From positions 1 through 64,000 of the forward strand of contig JANXYX010000016.1 in the NCBI GenBank assembly GCA_025408425.1: a DNA stretch of 64,000 nt, read 5' to 3'. Position 1 is the stretch's first letter; each line of letters opens with the position of its first letter. A program made the position numbers and the translations under genes. This DNA is from Granulicella sp. (GTDB lineage: Bacteria; Acidobacteriota; Terriglobia; Terriglobales; Acidobacteriaceae). Shown here piece after piece: positions 26,208 through 35,491 of this stretch. Below the pieces are notes generated by a model. That model made no database searches, was not told the DNA's origin, and saw nothing but the letters and a program-made list of their open reading frames with translations.

Positions 26208-27235
26208 TCGTTTTCTTCCGTAATCAGCCCGCTCCCCGGCTTCTCGTAGCGTCCACCGCCTTCCTGGCTTTACTTCTTGGCACCGCGCCTCTCCGCGCTC
26301 AGGCCTCGTCGGCCCAACAGCCGACGACGACGGCCCCAGCGCCGGCCTCACAGCCCGATAGTGCCCAGCAGCAGGCCCCAGCCGTGGACGAGCCCATCAC
26401 CACCATCAAAGTTCAGGCCAATGAAGTCAATCTGATCTTCACGGTAGTCGACAAGAAGGGCCGCTTCATCAAGGACCTCAAGCGCGAGAACTTCGGACTC
26501 CTCGACGATGGCCGTCAACCCACCGCCGTCCTTGACTTCCGCCAGCAGACCAATCTCCCGCTCCGCGTCGGCATCATGCTCGACACCTCCAGCTCCATCC
26601 GTCAGCGCTTCCAGTTTGAGCAGGACTCCGCGATCGAGTTCCTCCTCCAGGTGCTCCACCTGAACGACCGGGCCTTCGTCGAAGGCTTTGATATCCAGAC
26701 GGATGTCTCCCAGGGCTTCACCAACAACGTAGACCTGCTCAACCAGGGCATCCGCAAACTCCGCCCCGGCGGCGGTACCGCTCTCTTCGACGCTCTCTAC
26801 AAAACCTGCAAAGACCAGATGCTCACCTTGCGTGAGACCGGCTCAGTCCGTCGCGCTCTCATCCTCGTCTCTGACGGTGATGACAACTACAGCCGCTCGC
26901 AGGAGTCTGACGCCATCAAAATGTGTCAGCGCGCTCAGACCATCGTCTATTCCATCAGCACCAACGTCAGTCCCAGCAAGGACAGGGGCGACGAGGTCCT
27001 CAGAGCGATCTCCGAAGCCACCGGCGGACAGGCCTTCTACCCCGTCAGGATCGAGGACGTAGCCACTGGCTTCCACAACATCGAAGAAGAGCTCCGCAGC
27101 CAGTATCTGCTCGTATATCGGCCTGCCGGCTTGAAGCAGGATGGTGCCTTCCGAACCATCTACCTCCAGGCTCTCGATCCCCGTTTCAAGGTCCGCGCTC
27201 AAAAGGGCTACTTCGCCCCTCGTCCGCCGCAATAG
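26204..27235 (+). CDS. secreted VWA-domain protein
   Basis: The 343-residue protein has a signal peptide (hydrophobic segment in the first 30 residues), then an Ala/Pro/Gln-rich linker. Next comes a short beta domain with VNLIFTVVDKKGRFI and ENFGLLDDG, and then a von Willebrand A domain with MIDAS motif MLDTSSSIR and LILVSDGDDN. This is the layout of the acidobacterial VWFA-related family (TIGR03436), found in many copies in these genomes. Function is unknown, with protein binding at the cell surface or in the periplasm likely. Its GTG overlaps the pseudouridine synthase stop. Confidence 0.85.
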   Translation: MIVFFRNQPAPRLLVASTAFLALLLGTAPLRAQASSAQQPTTTAPAPASQPDSAQQQAPAVDEPITTIKVQANEVNLIFTVVDKKGRFIKDLKRENFGLLDDGRQPTAVLDFRQQTNLPLRVGIMLDTSSSIRQRFQFEQDSAIEFLLQVLHLNDRAFVEGFDIQTDVSQGFTNNVDLLNQGIRKLRPGGGTALFDALYKTCKDQMLTLRETGSVRRALILVSDGDDNYSRSQESDAIKMCQRAQTIVYSISTNVSPSKDRGDEVLRAISEATGGQAFYPVRIEDVATGFHNIEEELRSQYLLVYRPAGLKQDGAFRTIYLQALDPRFKVRAQKGYFAPRPPQ

Positions 27236-27348
27236 CCTCAGCAAGAGCATCAATAGATGCTTACAGTTAGCGCAGGCCTCGGAAATCTTGCCCAGTCGGG
27301 GTAACTCCTCCTGAGTACTCGTGTCTAACTACGCAGGGAGTTCATCCT

Positions 27349-27930
27349 ATGAACCTGCGCGCATCCATCATCGGTCTCACCTTTGCTCTCTGCACGCTCG
27401 CCGTCGCAGGTCCGCTTTCGGCCCAACAGCCTGCGGGCATAAATCAGTCGCTCAATACTCTCGCCGACCAGCCCGCCACCCATACCGGCTTCGTCTTCGA
27501 CCGCTCTATGCTCCAGATGGCCCAAAGCGTCCTGGAATCCAATGGAATGGATGCACACCGTGCCGCTGCCGCTGTCTCTTCCATCGCGGTCGATAGCTAC
27601 CACTATCCCCAGCCGGCTTTCTACGCCCCGGAGGGCATGAGTTTCATCATCAACACCTACCACTCCGCTGGCTGGAAGCACCTCGTCAACGCCAATCAGA
27701 CCGTCGCCAATACCGCTCAGCCAACCGGTGTAGTCACTGACCTCTGGCTCCACTTCACCGGAGCCGATATCGACGGCGTCACCGTTCTCGCACGCGGTCC
27801 CCGCGACATGAATGTTATCCAGATCGCCTGTGACCTGCGCCCCCTTGATCTGATCCATCTCAGCGGCCACTTCGGCATCCCCAGGGTCGATCCCAACGCG
27901 GTCATGGTCCCCTCTCCCGACGGCCGCTAG
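27349..27930 (+). CDS. secreted protein of unknown function
   Basis: A signal peptide (first about 25 residues, ending PLSAQQ) precedes a 168-residue domain I do not recognise. It contains FDRSMLQMAQSVLESNG, AVDSYHYPQPAFYAPEG, a probable beta-rich core with GWKHLVNANQ, and the ends HLSGHFGIPR and VPSPDGR. GGGAG lies about 10 bases before the ATG. No Cys residue is present in the mature part except one in IACDLRP. It is a separate unit downstream of the VWA gene and convergent with the adenosine deaminase gene. Confidence 0.65.
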   Translation: MNLRASIIGLTFALCTLAVAGPLSAQQPAGINQSLNTLADQPATHTGFVFDRSMLQMAQSVLESNGMDAHRAAAAVSSIAVDSYHYPQPAFYAPEGMSFIINTYHSAGWKHLVNANQTVANTAQPTGVVTDLWLHFTGADIDGVTVLARGPRDMNVIQIACDLRPLDLIHLSGHFGIPRVDPNAVMVPSPDGR

Positions 27931-27974
27931 AGCGCTCGCCCACAGAGGCCCAGCCCTCACAGCTCAAAGCTGAG

Positions 27975-29039
27975 CTAGAACCCGTACTGCTCCACCGCCT
28001 GCAGCAGCGCAATCTTGCGCTCCGGCCCCAGAAAACTCGCCTCAACCGCATTCGCCGCCAGCTCTCGCATCTGCTCCAGCGAGAACTCAAACTTCTCCTG
28101 CACCAGGCAGTACTCCTCCAGCAGATTGCTCCCAAACATCGGCGGATCATCCGAGTTGATCGTCACCATCAACCCCGACTCGAAATAAAGCTTCACCGGA
28201 TGATCTTCAACAGTCGCGCAGCATCCTGTCCTGATATTGCTCGTCACATTCAGCTCCAGAGGAACCTGCTTCTCCGCCAGCACCTGCAGCAGCTCTGAAT
28301 CTTGTTGCGCCGATAGCGCATGTCCCAGCCGCTCCGCCCCAATATTAAGTGCAGCCCAGATACTCTCTGGCCCAATCGTCTCTCCCGCATGCGCCGTCAG
28401 CCGCAGCCCGGCCTCCTTCGCCTCCGCATAAGACTCTCGAAACAGGTCCGCACTCCCCCGCGCTTCATCCCCGCCTATCCCAATCCCCACAATGCTCGGA
28501 TACTTCTGCCGCAGCTCCGCCGCCTTGCGAAACACCTTCGCGCCTTCCTCCGCGCCAAAGTGCCGCACCGCATCGATCAGCCAATAAATCGTCGTGCCAA
28601 AATCCTTCTCGCCCCGCGCCCGCCCGCGCTCGATCGCCTCCACATAAGGCTCCACCTCTGCATTCTTCCAGTAGTAGATAATCCCGAACGAGATATACAC
28701 CTCGGCGTGCACTACTCCTTGCGCCGCCAACTCCCGCACCATGTTGTAAGTAATCAGCTCATAGTCATCTGGCCCCTTCAGCCGCGATGAAACGGCCTTG
28801 AACGAGTCCATGAATCCAAGAAAATTCTCATACTCATAAAGCGCCTTCGCCGCCTCCGCCGTCAGCGGCTCCGCATCGTGCCGCCTGCTCAACTCCAGCA
28901 GCGTCCCCGGAAGAATCGTACCCTCCAGATGCAGGTGCAGCTCCACCTTCGGCAGCCCCCGCAGCCACTCCACCACATCAATCTCAGAGTCCCGTCTTGA
29001 AGGTCTTCGCGCCATCTCTATAGTGTAATCGTCGCCCAT
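27975..29039 (-). CDS. add: adenosine deaminase (cytoplasmic)
   Basis: The 354-residue enzyme fits the bacterial adenosine deaminase family, which converts adenosine to inosine. Metal ligands and active-site residues are in KVELHLHLEGT, LTAHAGETIGP, ERLGHALSA and INSDDPPMFG. There is no signal peptide. An internal Met (27975-29015 version, starting MARRPSRRD) could be the true start. Some members of this family deaminate aminodeoxyfutalosine in menaquinone synthesis. The sequence alone does not separate the two. It is convergent with the upstream secreted-protein gene and has no operon partner. Confidence 0.85.
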   Translation of the reverse strand: MGDDYTIEMARRPSRRDSEIDVVEWLRGLPKVELHLHLEGTILPGTLLELSRRHDAEPLTAEAAKALYEYENFLGFMDSFKAVSSRLKGPDDYELITYNMVRELAAQGVVHAEVYISFGIIYYWKNAEVEPYVEAIERGRARGEKDFGTTIYWLIDAVRHFGAEEGAKVFRKAAELRQKYPSIVGIGIGGDEARGSADLFRESYAEAKEAGLRLTAHAGETIGPESIWAALNIGAERLGHALSAQQDSELLQVLAEKQVPLELNVTSNIRTGCCATVEDHPVKLYFESGLMVTINSDDPPMFGSNLLEEYCLVQEKFEFSLEQMRELAANAVEASFLGPERKIALLQAVEQYGF

Positions 29040-29162
29040 ACCAGGTCGCGTCGATATGACCAGAGCTCCTTACGTCCAATCAAACTGCACCTGTAAGCTT
29101 CTCGCCGGAACGAACCTCGATCTCCGAACCTCGGCCAGCGGGATGCTATCTGATGCTAGTCC

Positions 29163-30653
29163 CTAACCGGCGTAGAACTCGCTCCGCTTTCGGCTATAGA
29201 ACACGTAGACAAACAATCCTATGATCAGCCAAACAAAAAAACGTATCCATGTCTTTGCCGGTAGCCCCGCCATCAGCAGCACGCAGAACAGAACGCTCAA
29301 CACAGGAATCACCGGCCCAAACGGAACTCGGAATCCGCGCACCCGTTCCGGCTGCTTCACCCGCAGCACAATCACCCCAACCGACACCAGCACAAACGCA
29401 AACAGCGTCCCAATGTTCGACATCTCCGCAAACGTTCCCACATCGAACAGCCCCGCAGGAATCGCTACCAGCACTCCTGCCACCCACGTCGCAAACGCCG
29501 GAGTCCGAAACTTCGGATGAACCCTGCTAAACGCCGTCGGCAGCAGCCGGTCACGGCTCATTGCAAACCACACCCGCGCCTGCCCCAGCTGAAACACCAG
29601 GATCGACGACACCATACCAATAATCGCGCCCAGCAGCACTGCCAGCCGAACCCAATGCAAACTATGGCCGCCCGCCGTCAGGCTTACCCGCTTCAGCGCA
29701 TTTACCACCGGAGCCCCGTCGCCCGCTACCGTATTCCACGGCACCATCCCTGTCAGCACCAGCGCCACGCCGATATACAGAATCGTGCAGACAACTAGCG
29801 TCGCCAATATTCCGATTGGCACATCCCGCTGCGGATTCTTGCACTCCTCGCTCGCTGTCGAAACCGAATCAAACCCTATATACGTGAAGAAAATAATCGA
29901 TCCGCCCGCCAGAACTCCACTCCAGCCATTCGGCGAGAACGGCACATAGTTGCCCGGATGAATAAAGCTGATCCCGAAAAAGATAAACACCAGAATCGCA
30001 GCAATCTTCACCAGCACCATGATGTTGTTCGTTCGTGCCGACTCCCGTATCCCCCGCACCAGCACCACCGTCAGCAGCAGCACAATCAGAAACGCAGGAA
30101 TATTGAATCCCGCATGCCAACCCACGCCGTAGATGTCATGCCCCTGCAGGTCCTGCAGCCCCAGCGGCAGATACGCCGGACTCAGCCACTTGGGCGAGAG
30201 ATACACTCCCATCCAGTCCATCAGGTCTACCACGTGCGCCGCGAAGCCCACGCTCACGCTCATGTTGCTGAACGCATACTCCAGGATCAAATCCCACCCG
30301 ATGATCCACGCCACCAGCTCGCCCATCGTCGCATACGTGTACGTATAAGCCGATCCAGCAATCGGAATCATGCTCGCCAGCTCCGCATAGCAGAGCCCCG
30401 TCAGCGCGCACACAATCGCCACCAGCACCAGCGAGATCGCCAGCGCCGGCCCTGCTCCCGGCCGTCCGGCCACCGCCCCACCACTGTGATGGAACAAGCC
30501 CAGTATCAGATCCACCACCGGGGAGTCAGCCCACGAAGCCAGCGTGCCAGGGTTGCCCCCAATTGCCACGCCAATCACCGTAAAGATGCCTGACCCGATC
30601 ACCGCGCCAATCCCCAGCGCAGTCAAAGAAACCGGACCCAGCGTCTTCTTCAA
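29163..30653 (-). CDS. APC-family amino-acid permease
   Basis: The 496-residue protein has about 12 membrane segments and the APC motif ALGIGAVIGSGIFTVIGVAI near its start. It resembles YfnA/CAT-type cationic or general amino-acid permeases, with a glycine-rich extra loop at about residues 55-70. The only canonical start is TTG 30653, giving MKKTLGPVSLT. The frame continues upstream into RQIFATKSIDKLIHES, a conserved N-terminal part of this subfamily, but no ATG, GTG or TTG precedes it before an in-frame TGA. CTG at 30723-30725, with GAGGAG six bases before it, could start a 520-residue form. Substrate unknown. Confidence 0.9.
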   Translation of the reverse strand: MKKTLGPVSLTALGIGAVIGSGIFTVIGVAIGGNPGTLASWADSPVVDLILGLFHHSGGAVAGRPGAGPALAISLVLVAIVCALTGLCYAELASMIPIAGSAYTYTYATMGELVAWIIGWDLILEYAFSNMSVSVGFAAHVVDLMDWMGVYLSPKWLSPAYLPLGLQDLQGHDIYGVGWHAGFNIPAFLIVLLLTVVLVRGIRESARTNNIMVLVKIAAILVFIFFGISFIHPGNYVPFSPNGWSGVLAGGSIIFFTYIGFDSVSTASEECKNPQRDVPIGILATLVVCTILYIGVALVLTGMVPWNTVAGDGAPVVNALKRVSLTAGGHSLHWVRLAVLLGAIIGMVSSILVFQLGQARVWFAMSRDRLLPTAFSRVHPKFRTPAFATWVAGVLVAIPAGLFDVGTFAEMSNIGTLFAFVLVSVGVIVLRVKQPERVRGFRVPFGPVIPVLSVLFCVLLMAGLPAKTWIRFFVWLIIGLFVYVFYSRKRSEFYAG

Positions 30654-30829
30654 CGCGTGCTCCGGCCGCTCCGATTCGTGAATCAGTTTGTCGATAGATT
30701 TTGTTGCAAATATCTGCCGGCCCAGTGTGCGCTCCTCAGAAAATCAATTGTCTCGGGGGAAGTCCTACTGCGTACTATCGCCCACAGACCGGATCTACAC
30801 AACTGAATTCAGCAGGAATTGATCATGCT

Positions 30830-30859
30830 CCCCGCAGTACCGTTACAGGCTCTGCGGGG
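30830..30859. terminator. GC-rich hairpin after the small basic protein gene
   Basis: CCCCGCAG and CTGCGGGG form a perfect 8-bp stem around a 14-base loop, 9 bases after the small basic gene stop on the minus strand. No T-run follows, so intrinsic termination is only likely. Confidence 0.45.
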
Positions 30860-30868
30860 AATCACGAA

Positions 30869-31024
30869 CTAGCGCTTGCTCTTACCAAGTGCTGCCTTCT
30901 TGATCTTTGCTTTGTTCTCGCCGCGTGCGCCCGTACGCGGAGCCTTCGGGGCTGCTGCCTTGCGTGCTGCCCGCTTTACCTTCTTGCGCTCGTCGGTATC
31001 CGTGATGCTCTTCGTATTTGCCAT
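30869..31024 (-). CDS. small highly basic protein, 51 residues
   Basis: The reverse strand encodes MANTKSITDTDERKKVKRAA and continues as a Lys/Arg/Ala-rich chain to KKAALGKSKR, 51 residues in all, with about 16 basic residues. The pattern resembles small histone- or ribosome-associated proteins seen in acidobacterial genomes. It lacks a known domain and is probably unfolded until bound to nucleic acid. It lies between the permease and helicase genes, with a GC-rich hairpin downstream. The codon pattern (AAG, GCA, CGC) and precise ATG-TAG frame support coding. Confidence 0.65.
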   Translation of the reverse strand: MANTKSITDTDERKKVKRAARKAAAPKAPRTGARGENKAKIKKAALGKSKR

Positions 31025-31092
31025 GTACTAATGCCAGTCTTTCTATCTGTCGATGTGCAGAGATGTGAATTTGGCAGAGTCATTTCAAGACT

Positions 31093-33879
31093 CTAAAGGC
31101 GTTCCAGCTGCGCAAACTTCTCCACGAGCTTCTTCACGCCATGCTGTAGAAATTGTACTGTAATCTTCGCGTCATCCCCATCGCCTTCGCGACGAAAGAC
31201 GGTTCCCTCCCCATACTTCGGGTGCCGAACCCGCGTCCCCTGCCTCAATCCCGTCTTCCCCGTCTGCTCCACAACCTCTGGCTTCGACCTGGAAAAACTC
31301 GTCGCACCCACCTTTTGCCCTCGCGCCGCAAAGAAATTCGCAATGTTATCAATCGATCCGGACCCACTGACGCTCTTTCCCCCAGCTCCACTCTTCGCTG
31401 CCGAACCCGCGCCATAGCTGGCCGATTGGTCCTCGTCCTCATAGCTGTAGTGCCGCTCCCCAGCCTCGGCGCCCGCCCTCCCCCCCTTCGGATAAGGCGT
31501 CGAATAAGCCCCGCGCCCACCAAAATCAGACCCCGAAAACTGCGGCCGCGCTGGCGGACTTCCCAAATCCTCCACCAACCGGCTCGGAACCTCCTCCAGA
31601 AACCGCGAAGCCACGCTCGCCTCCGGCATATCGCTCCCATAACGCCGCCGGTAACGCGCCCGCGTCAGTACCAGCGTATCCATCGCGCGCGTCATCCCCA
31701 CATAGCAAAGCCGCCGCTCTTCCTCCAGACCCGTCGGATCAGTAAACGTCCGCGAGTGCGGAAACAGACCTTCCTCCATCCCTGTCAGAAACACCAGCGG
31801 AAACTCCAGCCCCTTCGCCGCATGCAACGTCATTAACGTCACCCGAGCCTCTTCGCTGTAGCTGTCCGCGTCCGAGATCAGCGCCGCATGATCCAGAAAC
31901 TCATGCAGCGTCTCGCCCCGCTCCTGCGCGTCCTGTGCCGCATTCGCCAGTTCCTTCAGGTTCTCAATCCGCGAGAACGCCTCCGGCGTAGCCTCTTCTT
32001 CCAGCGACCGGATGTATCCGCTCCGGTCATTCAAAAACTTGATCAGCTCCGGCAATGTAGCCGGATCTCCCGGCTTCCGAAACGCTGGCTTCTCGTCCGC
32101 CATCCGCATCTCGGCAGCCTTCTCCATCGTCATCCCCGCGGACTTCTTCAACACCACCGGCGCAAACGGATTGAAGCTCGCCATATCAATCCCATGCGCC
32201 GCATCGGAATCCACTGCATTCTCCGGAGCAATCGTCGAGATCTCCTCAGTCGGCCCAAAATCAAACCCGAAGTTGAAGCTCGTATCGAATGATGTATCCG
32301 CTTCAGTCTCAGCCTCTACTTCGAAACTCGTATCACCCTCATCTGTAACCGCATCAGTACCAAAAGCTCCAGGGTCAAACGAATCATCGCCCTCACCACT
32401 CTGAACATCCGTGGCCAGCTTCTCCGCAAACCCCGGCCCCAGCATCGCCCGCGCATCCAGAATCAGCCGACGAAAGCCCTCCAGCGCGCTCAGTGCCCGC
32501 CCAGGCAGTAGCCTGTCCTCAATCGCCTTGCCAATCGCATCCCACGTACTCATCCCAGACGACAACGCCATCCGCTCCAGCGTCTCCATCGTCGTCTTGC
32601 CAATCCCTCTCGGCGGGGAATTCACTGAGCGCCCCAGCGCAATCGAATCATGAGGATTCGACACCAGCTTCATGTAGCTCAGAATGTCCTTCACTTCAGC
32701 CCGGTCGTAAAAGCTGAAGCCTCCCACCATGTGGTACTGGATTCCATACCGCCGCAGAGCCTCTTCCACCAGTCGCGACTGCGAGTTCGTCCGGTACAGC
32801 ACCGCACACCGCGGCAAATCCTCCTGTTGCCCCGCCGTCCGCAGATACTTCTGAATCCGGTCCGCAATAAACAGAGCCTCGTTCTCGCCATCCGGAGCCT
32901 CATAAAATCCAATCAGGCTCCCACCCTCGCGCGTCGTAAACAGGTTCTTGCCCTTGCGCTGCGTGTTCTGCGCCACCACCGCGCTCGCGCCCTCCAGAAT
33001 AATCTGCGTCGACCGGTAGTTCTGCTCCAGCCGAATCGTCTTCGTCTCCGGAAAATCCTTCTCAAAGTCCAGAATGTTCTTGATGTCCGCGCCGCGCCAG
33101 CTATAGATCGACTGGTCCTCATCACCCACCACGCAGATGTTCTTATGGTCGCCCGCCAGCAGCTTCATCAACTCATACTGCGGCCGGTTCGTATCCTGGT
33201 ACTCGTCGATCATCACGTACCGGTACTTGCGGTTGTACCGTTCCCGCACATCGCTGTAGCCCTTCAGCAGCCGAACCGTCTCCAGCAGCAGATCGTCGAA
33301 GTCCAGCGCATTCGCCTTCATCAACTCCTTCCGATAGATCTCGAAGATATGCGCAATCTTCTCCTCCATCGGATTCGTGCTCGCCAGAAAATACTCCTGC
33401 GGATCGATCATGTGGTTCTTCGCCCAACTGATCCGGCCCAGTGCCACCCGCGGCTTTAGGCTCTTGTCATCAATCCCCAACCGCTTCAGCGCAGTCTTTA
33501 CCACCGCCTGCTGATCAGTCTCGTCATAGATCGCAAACGTCCGCGTCAACCCCACGCCATTCGAGCGCATTGCTTCGATATCTCGCCGAAGCACCCGCAC
33601 ACAAAAGCTGTGAAATGTAGCCAGCGTAGGCTTCGCCAGGCTCGTATGCCCCAGAATCTTATCGACCCGCTCGGACATCTCCTTCGCGGCCTTGTTCGTA
33701 AACGTCACAGCCAGAATCTGGTCCGCCGGAACCCCACGCTCCTCGATCAAATAAGCGATGCGATGCGTAATCACCCGTGTCTTGCCGCTGCCGGCACCCG
33801 CCAGCAATAACACCGGCCCATCCACAGTCCGGATCCCATCCTGCTGCTGCGGATTCATGTTCTCTAAAAGTCGACTCAA
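31093..33879 (-). CDS. pcrA: UvrD/PcrA-type DNA helicase
   Basis: The 928-residue superfamily 1A 3'-5' helicase unwinds DNA in repair and at replication-transcription conflicts. Motifs include Q-motif LNPQQQDGIR-like start (MNPQQQDGIR), Walker A AGAGSGKT, motif II VIDEYQDTN-like (MIDEYQDTN), motif III GDEDQSIYSWRGAD, and motifs V/VI LMTLHAAKGLEFP and RLCYVGMTRAM. The C-terminus ends in a PcrA-type Tudor-like tail (GTRVRHPKYGEGTV). An acidic stretch of about 100 residues (plus-strand positions about 32100-32405), with repeated DTSF units, is inserted before the 2B/2A transition and is not typical. No operon partner. Confidence 0.95.
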   Translation of the reverse strand: MSRLLENMNPQQQDGIRTVDGPVLLLAGAGSGKTRVITHRIAYLIEERGVPADQILAVTFTNKAAKEMSERVDKILGHTSLAKPTLATFHSFCVRVLRRDIEAMRSNGVGLTRTFAIYDETDQQAVVKTALKRLGIDDKSLKPRVALGRISWAKNHMIDPQEYFLASTNPMEEKIAHIFEIYRKELMKANALDFDDLLLETVRLLKGYSDVRERYNRKYRYVMIDEYQDTNRPQYELMKLLAGDHKNICVVGDEDQSIYSWRGADIKNILDFEKDFPETKTIRLEQNYRSTQIILEGASAVVAQNTQRKGKNLFTTREGGSLIGFYEAPDGENEALFIADRIQKYLRTAGQQEDLPRCAVLYRTNSQSRLVEEALRRYGIQYHMVGGFSFYDRAEVKDILSYMKLVSNPHDSIALGRSVNSPPRGIGKTTMETLERMALSSGMSTWDAIGKAIEDRLLPGRALSALEGFRRLILDARAMLGPGFAEKLATDVQSGEGDDSFDPGAFGTDAVTDEGDTSFEVEAETEADTSFDTSFNFGFDFGPTEEISTIAPENAVDSDAAHGIDMASFNPFAPVVLKKSAGMTMEKAAEMRMADEKPAFRKPGDPATLPELIKFLNDRSGYIRSLEEEATPEAFSRIENLKELANAAQDAQERGETLHEFLDHAALISDADSYSEEARVTLMTLHAAKGLEFPLVFLTGMEEGLFPHSRTFTDPTGLEEERRLCYVGMTRAMDTLVLTRARYRRRYGSDMPEASVASRFLEEVPSRLVEDLGSPPARPQFSGSDFGGRGAYSTPYPKGGRAGAEAGERHYSYEDEDQSASYGAGSAAKSGAGGKSVSGSGSIDNIANFFAARGQKVGATSFSRSKPEVVEQTGKTGLRQGTRVRHPKYGEGTVFRREGDGDDAKITVQFLQHGVKKLVEKFAQLERL

Positions 33880-34134
33880 CGTCCCACACTCCGAGCTTCT
33901 AGTTTAAATGGAGCGCCACCCTCTCACCTAATCTCCGCGGTGCAATCCCCGTTGTCTGCTTGACTTGCCAATCAACTCATCATCTTTCATCACTGGTTCG
34001 CAAAAAAAATCACAATTTTCATTGAACTTCTTTCCATCACCCGCGTGGGTGGGCGCGTCAACCTGCCCTCCGCCCACTCCATCCTTCACACAAAATCCAC
34101 TGCCCAACCTTCTCCAAACCAGTATCTTGGAGAC

Positions 34135-34713
34135 ATGAACTCTCAGAGCTCAGTCCTTCGCACCATCGCCGTCTTCTGCGCCAGTGCTGACGGCACGCTC
34201 CCCATCTATCGCCACGCCGCAGAGGAACTCGGTACCGCCCTCGCCGCCCGCAACATCGGCCTCATCTATGGCGGAGCCAAAGTCGGCCTCATGCAGGCAG
34301 TAGCAGAATCCTGCCTCGCCGCAGGTGGCCACGTCGTTGGCGTCATCCCGGAAGTCCTCGTCGATCTCGAGGTCGCCCACCACGGCATCTCAGAGCTGCA
34401 CGTCGTCGATACCATGCACACCCGCAAGGCCCTCATGGGCGAAAAGTCAGACGCCTTCCTCATCCTCCCCGGTGGCTACGGCACCCTCGAAGAGATGTTC
34501 GAAGTCCTCGCCTGGCAGACCCTCCGACTGCACGACAAGCCCGTCCTCATCCTCAACATCAACGGCTTCTACGATCAGCTCTTGTGCTTTCTCGACCACG
34601 CTGTCACCCAGGGCATGCTCAAGCCAAAGAACCGCGCCATCCTTCTCGTCGCCACCACCGTGGACGACGCCATCACCCAACTCTCAGCACTTCCCATGCG
34701 CACGACAACATAG
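34135..34713 (+). CDS. LOG-family protein (TIGR00730), nucleoside monophosphate phosphoribohydrolase
   Basis: The 192-residue Rossmann-fold protein contains the LOG signatures IYGGAKVGLMQ and LPGGYGTLEEMFE, the latter with the catalytic Arg/Glu region. LOG proteins release free bases from nucleoside 5'-monophosphates, first known as cytokinin-activating enzymes. The start at ATG 34135 follows TTGGAGA. The frame is open further upstream but without a ribosome binding site. It is divergent from the helicase gene and convergent with the DUF971 gene. Confidence 0.9.
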   Translation: MNSQSSVLRTIAVFCASADGTLPIYRHAAEELGTALAARNIGLIYGGAKVGLMQAVAESCLAAGGHVVGVIPEVLVDLEVAHHGISELHVVDTMHTRKALMGEKSDAFLILPGGYGTLEEMFEVLAWQTLRLHDKPVLILNINGFYDQLLCFLDHAVTQGMLKPKNRAILLVATTVDDAITQLSALPMRTTT

Positions 34714-34751
34714 TCAGATCGGTCCCACGCATCCCAACCTGTCACTCTCCG

Positions 34752-35195
34752 TTACATGAGATCTGCCTTCGCCTTGCACTCCGCACACTGGCAAACCTTC
34801 CGCAGATACTCCCAGCTATAAATCCCCGCTTCATGTCCATCATTCCACTTGAACTTCACCGCATACTTGCCCACCGGAGTCACTTCAACCGGACGAGGCG
34901 GAGCCTCATACATCATCAGCAGCGCCTGTGCCCTCGGCTTCGCCTCACCCGGCACTCGCCCGCTCTTCCCCCGCTCTTCATGACACGTCGCGCACGGGCA
35001 TCCATTCCGCAGCCACGCAAAGTTCCACGCGCTCTTATGCCCGTCCTTCCAGTCGATCTCCACCCCAGTCCCTTCTGTCTTCATCACCCGAATCTTCAGC
35101 GGAGTCGTCGCCTCCACCGGCAGCTTCATCTGCTCCTGGCTGGCATCCCGCCTCGCCTCTTCCGCACTCACAATCTTGATTCCATCGTGGCTCAT
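34752..35195 (-). CDS. DUF971-domain protein
   Basis: The 147-residue protein has the GBBH-like/DUF971 pattern. A first strand-rich part (GVEIDWKDGHKSAWNFAWLR) leads into CPCATCHEERG, and later WNDGHEAGIYSWEYLR is followed by CQCAECK. The paired CxC-xx-C clusters suggest zinc or iron-sulfur binding. DUF971 proteins are found with Fe-S cluster proteins and hydroxylases, but the role is not settled. Its start overlaps the SemiSWEET stop by four bases (ATGA), so it is the last gene of a tightly packed run. Confidence 0.85.
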   Translation of the reverse strand: MSHDGIKIVSAEEARRDASQEQMKLPVEATTPLKIRVMKTEGTGVEIDWKDGHKSAWNFAWLRNGCPCATCHEERGKSGRVPGEAKPRAQALLMMYEAPPRPVEVTPVGKYAVKFKWNDGHEAGIYSWEYLRKVCQCAECKAKADLM

Positions 35196-35491
35196 TGATT
35201 CCTCTCTTCCCGTACACTCACGTGGTCAAACCGCAGCTTTAATATCAAAATACTCACACTCAGCAGCAATGTCAGTCCATTCGACACCATCACAGGCTTC
35301 GACCCGCTAAGAATCCCATACACAAACCACAACAGCACCCCCACGGAAAACATCAGAAATGTTCCCAGCGAAATGTCCCGTGCCGACCGCAGCCTCACCA
35401 CCCGCACCAGCTGTGGCACAAATGCTGTTGTCGTCAAAAACGCCGCAAAAAATCCCAGCTGCTCTACAGCACTCGCGCTCAACGCTGTCAT
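35192..35491 (-). CDS. SemiSWEET/PQ-loop sugar-transporter-like protein
   Basis: The 99-residue protein forms one three-helix PQ-loop bundle. It has TAFVPQLVRVVRLRSARDIS, in which Pro-Gln is the family signature, then FLMFSVGVLLWFVYGIL and a third helix. Bacterial SemiSWEETs work as dimers to carry sugars. GGAGAA precedes ATG 35491. It overlaps both neighbours by four bases (ATGA): the TauE-like gene upstream and the DUF971 gene downstream. The transported solute is unknown. Confidence 0.85.
   Translation of the reverse strand: MTALSASAVEQLGFFAAFLTTTAFVPQLVRVVRLRSARDISLGTFLMFSVGVLLWFVYGILSGSKPVMVSNGLTLLLSVSILILKLRFDHVSVREERNQ

Noticed and set aside
27940-27985. AGCTCA/TGAGCT stem near the end of the adenosine deaminase gene
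   Set aside because: Only six base pairs with no T-run, too weak to call a terminator.
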